From an uncultured Alphaproteobacteria bacterium (GTDB lineage: Bacteria > Pseudomonadota > Alphaproteobacteria > UBA3830): a stretch of DNA of 15,610 nucleotides. Positions 14,460-15,610 of this stretch are shown here, piece after piece. Numbering within the stretch: the first letter of the stretch is position 1; each line of letters starts with the position of its first letter. The notes below the pieces were generated by a model. It was not told the origin of the DNA, searched no databases, and saw only the letters and a list, made by a program, of their open reading frames with translations. The stretch is taken from contig CAJOEB010000006.1 of the NCBI GenBank assembly GCA_905233775.1, forward strand, positions 1 to 15,610, in the 5' to 3' direction. The position numbers and the translations under genes are program-made.

Positions 14460-15225
14460 TGACAATAGTTAAATACAACTCATAAAACCTATTCGTATTT
14501 CCTCTGAACGTCCCTATATTAGTCAGTCTCCACCAACCATCCGCTATCGCAGAGTTCAACATCGGATATATTACGTTACCAAACATATCGTATGGCATAT
14601 CCGCGCATTCGTCCGTTACTATTATGCATGGATGATATGATCTGGCGTTATCCGAGGTATCGTATGACAGTAAATACAGTTTCCTCTCGTCATTCGCTGA
14701 TATCTTAAATTTATAAATACCTTCGGTTGCATTGTACCTCCAAAACTTCTTCGGAAAATGCGACAATATCTCCTTCATCACCGGAAACGTCGATGATTTT
14801 GCCTGCTTCAATGTCTTTGAAAAAAATGCCGCTGAACTGTTCGCCTTCGCCTGCAGTAAAAACATCACCGTCGAGTCTATTGCCGCAAATGTCTTCCCGC
14901 TCCCTCTCACCGCCGCTATCGTTAAATGCCTTAAATTACCGTCATAAACCGGTGTAAACTCCTTGTACTTTCTTAGCAATTGGTTAAGCAATTGGTTTTT
15001 TTTAGGGAAGTTATCAAGGGTACCGATATGGTTTTTCAAATGCTCTTTAAATTCGTCGATAAGAGAGAGTTCACGTTCTTGTAAGGACTGACGTTTGTAA
15101 GCGGTAAGTTATTTTATGGCATGTTCGGTAACCATTTTTTGGAAGGAATTTTTTTTAGGAAGGATATTGTCTATGAAATCGAAAGTTTCATTTAAATTTT
15201 CGGGAAATGGTTGTTGAGAGTTCAT
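14460..15225 (-). pseudogene. Truncated phage terminase large subunit (ATPase domain) with internal stop
   Basis: The start is at 15225 (MNSQQPFPENLNETFDF, with taagg upstream). The frame meets a TAA at 15109-15111 inside ...EHAIK-stop-LTAYKRQ (probably CAA to TAA) and continues intact with IDEFKEHLKNHIGTL. The ATPase domain shows Walker A AAVRGSGKT (about residues 104-112), Walker B IIVTDECADMP with D205 and E206, and the coupling segment LTNIGTFRG (about 234-242). Homology ends near FYELYL (about 14470), where the sequence runs into the 3' end of the hypE-like remnant. The C-terminal RNase-H-like nuclease domain is absent. An in-frame 12-bp tandem repeat at 14975-14998 (NQLLNQLL) is present. 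Translation could at best restart at 15039. Confidence 0.85.
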
Positions 15226-15267
15226 GATAAAATTACCTTATAAATAGAATATATTTAGGATAAGTAT

Positions 15268-15610
15268 TTGCAGGAACATCCCGATGAAATGAGTATCGAT
15301 GACATCAAAGCTATCTCCGCCGCTAAAATTAACAACTTCCATGAAGCTCTATTCCAACAAATCTTTGTTAACCCCAATAAGGCTTACTTCTTTAATGCCC
15401 CTCTTATTAAAGCCTTCGAAAATATTATGAATGGTAAACCTACTGATTTCCAAGAACAAAATATTGAAAACTCCGGCAATTTCATTATCCAAAACTTCAG
15501 AGATGATGTCGAAAACAGTAATCTCATTAATACCTTACCTAAAAAACCTATCGATCAACTCCTTAAAGATGAGGAAAAAGCTAAAAACATCGCCTCTGAA
15601 AAATACTCAG
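15268..15610 (+). CDS. Unrecognised protein, probably prophage-derived (3' end outside window)
   Basis: An open frame of 114 codons running off the window. I favour the TTG at 15268, preceded by AGGA (15257-15260) at 7-nt spacing; the ATG at 15289 is an alternative with a poor ribosome-binding site. The protein begins LQEHPDEMSIDDIKAISAAK and is rich in Asn, Lys, Glu and Phe, with predicted helices and no signal or membrane span. Codons often end in C (aac, ttc, atc, gcc), like the terminase remnant and unlike the exporter genes, which suggests shared phage origin. It is divergent from the terminase start by 42 bp. I do not recognise the family. Confidence 0.6.
   Translation, partial: MQEHPDEMSIDDIKAISAAKINNFHEALFQQIFVNPNKAYFFNAPLIKAFENIMNGKPTDFQEQNIENSGNFIIQNFRDDVENSNLINTLPKKPIDQLLKDEEKAKNIASEKYS

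Noticed and set aside
14395..14469. C-terminal tail of the terminase open frame (IVISTTSKALLLL...)
   Set aside because: It is the antisense of the hypE-like 3' end, not terminase sequence; the frame simply runs on past the junction.

Overview
This is a low-GC bacterial chromosome segment with mostly A/T-ending codons. The YbhGFSR-type exporter (membrane-fusion protein plus ABC transporter) points to a Gram-negative cell envelope. The Rpn-family nuclease gene, decaying prophage terminase and cluster of broken genes suggest a genome undergoing decay, as in many host-associated low-GC proteobacteria. I cannot assign a genus.

Layout: (1) 1-4550, plus strand: a redox/detoxification gene run. It holds the tail of a probable flavodoxin, two aldo/keto reductases of different subfamilies, an FMN-dependent NAD(P)H oxidoreductase, a dienelactone-hydrolase-like alpha/beta hydrolase with a cysteine nucleophile, and an HTATIP2/TIP30-like NAD(P)-binding protein. 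(2) 4642-10560, minus strand: a tightly packed six-gene operon. A CecR-like TetR regulator is followed by an HlyD-type membrane-fusion protein, a fused double-ATPase ABC protein, two ABC-2 permeases, and a second TetR paralogous to the first. The core order is that of E. coli cecR-ybhG-ybhF-ybhS-ybhR. (3) 10992-12148, minus strand: an intact Rpn-type PD-(D/E)XK nuclease gene, with a duplicated, frameshifted C-terminal fragment of a relative directly downstream. (4) 12149-13035: mostly non-coding, with a tRNA-Val(CAC) gene inside a 17-bp perfect inverted repeat. (5) 13036-14459, plus strand: two adjacent broken genes, a cysteine hydrolase (isochorismatase family) and a HypE-like protein, with multiple frameshifts and stops. 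(6) 14460-15225, minus strand: a phage terminase large-subunit ATPase domain with an internal stop and no nuclease domain, abutting the 3' end of the hypE-like remnant. (7) From 15268 to the window edge, plus strand: an unrecognised open frame with C-rich codon endings like the terminase, so probably prophage.

How it works together: region 1 looks like carbonyl/electrophile and flavin redox chemistry. Region 2 is a tripartite-type exporter whose regulators are likely autoregulatory. Regions 3-7 look like a recombination and decay zone. No complete novel system is evident. The most unusual items are the two CecR-like regulators bracketing one exporter operon, the adjacent alternative C-terminal tail beside the Rpn gene, and the IR-flanked tRNA.
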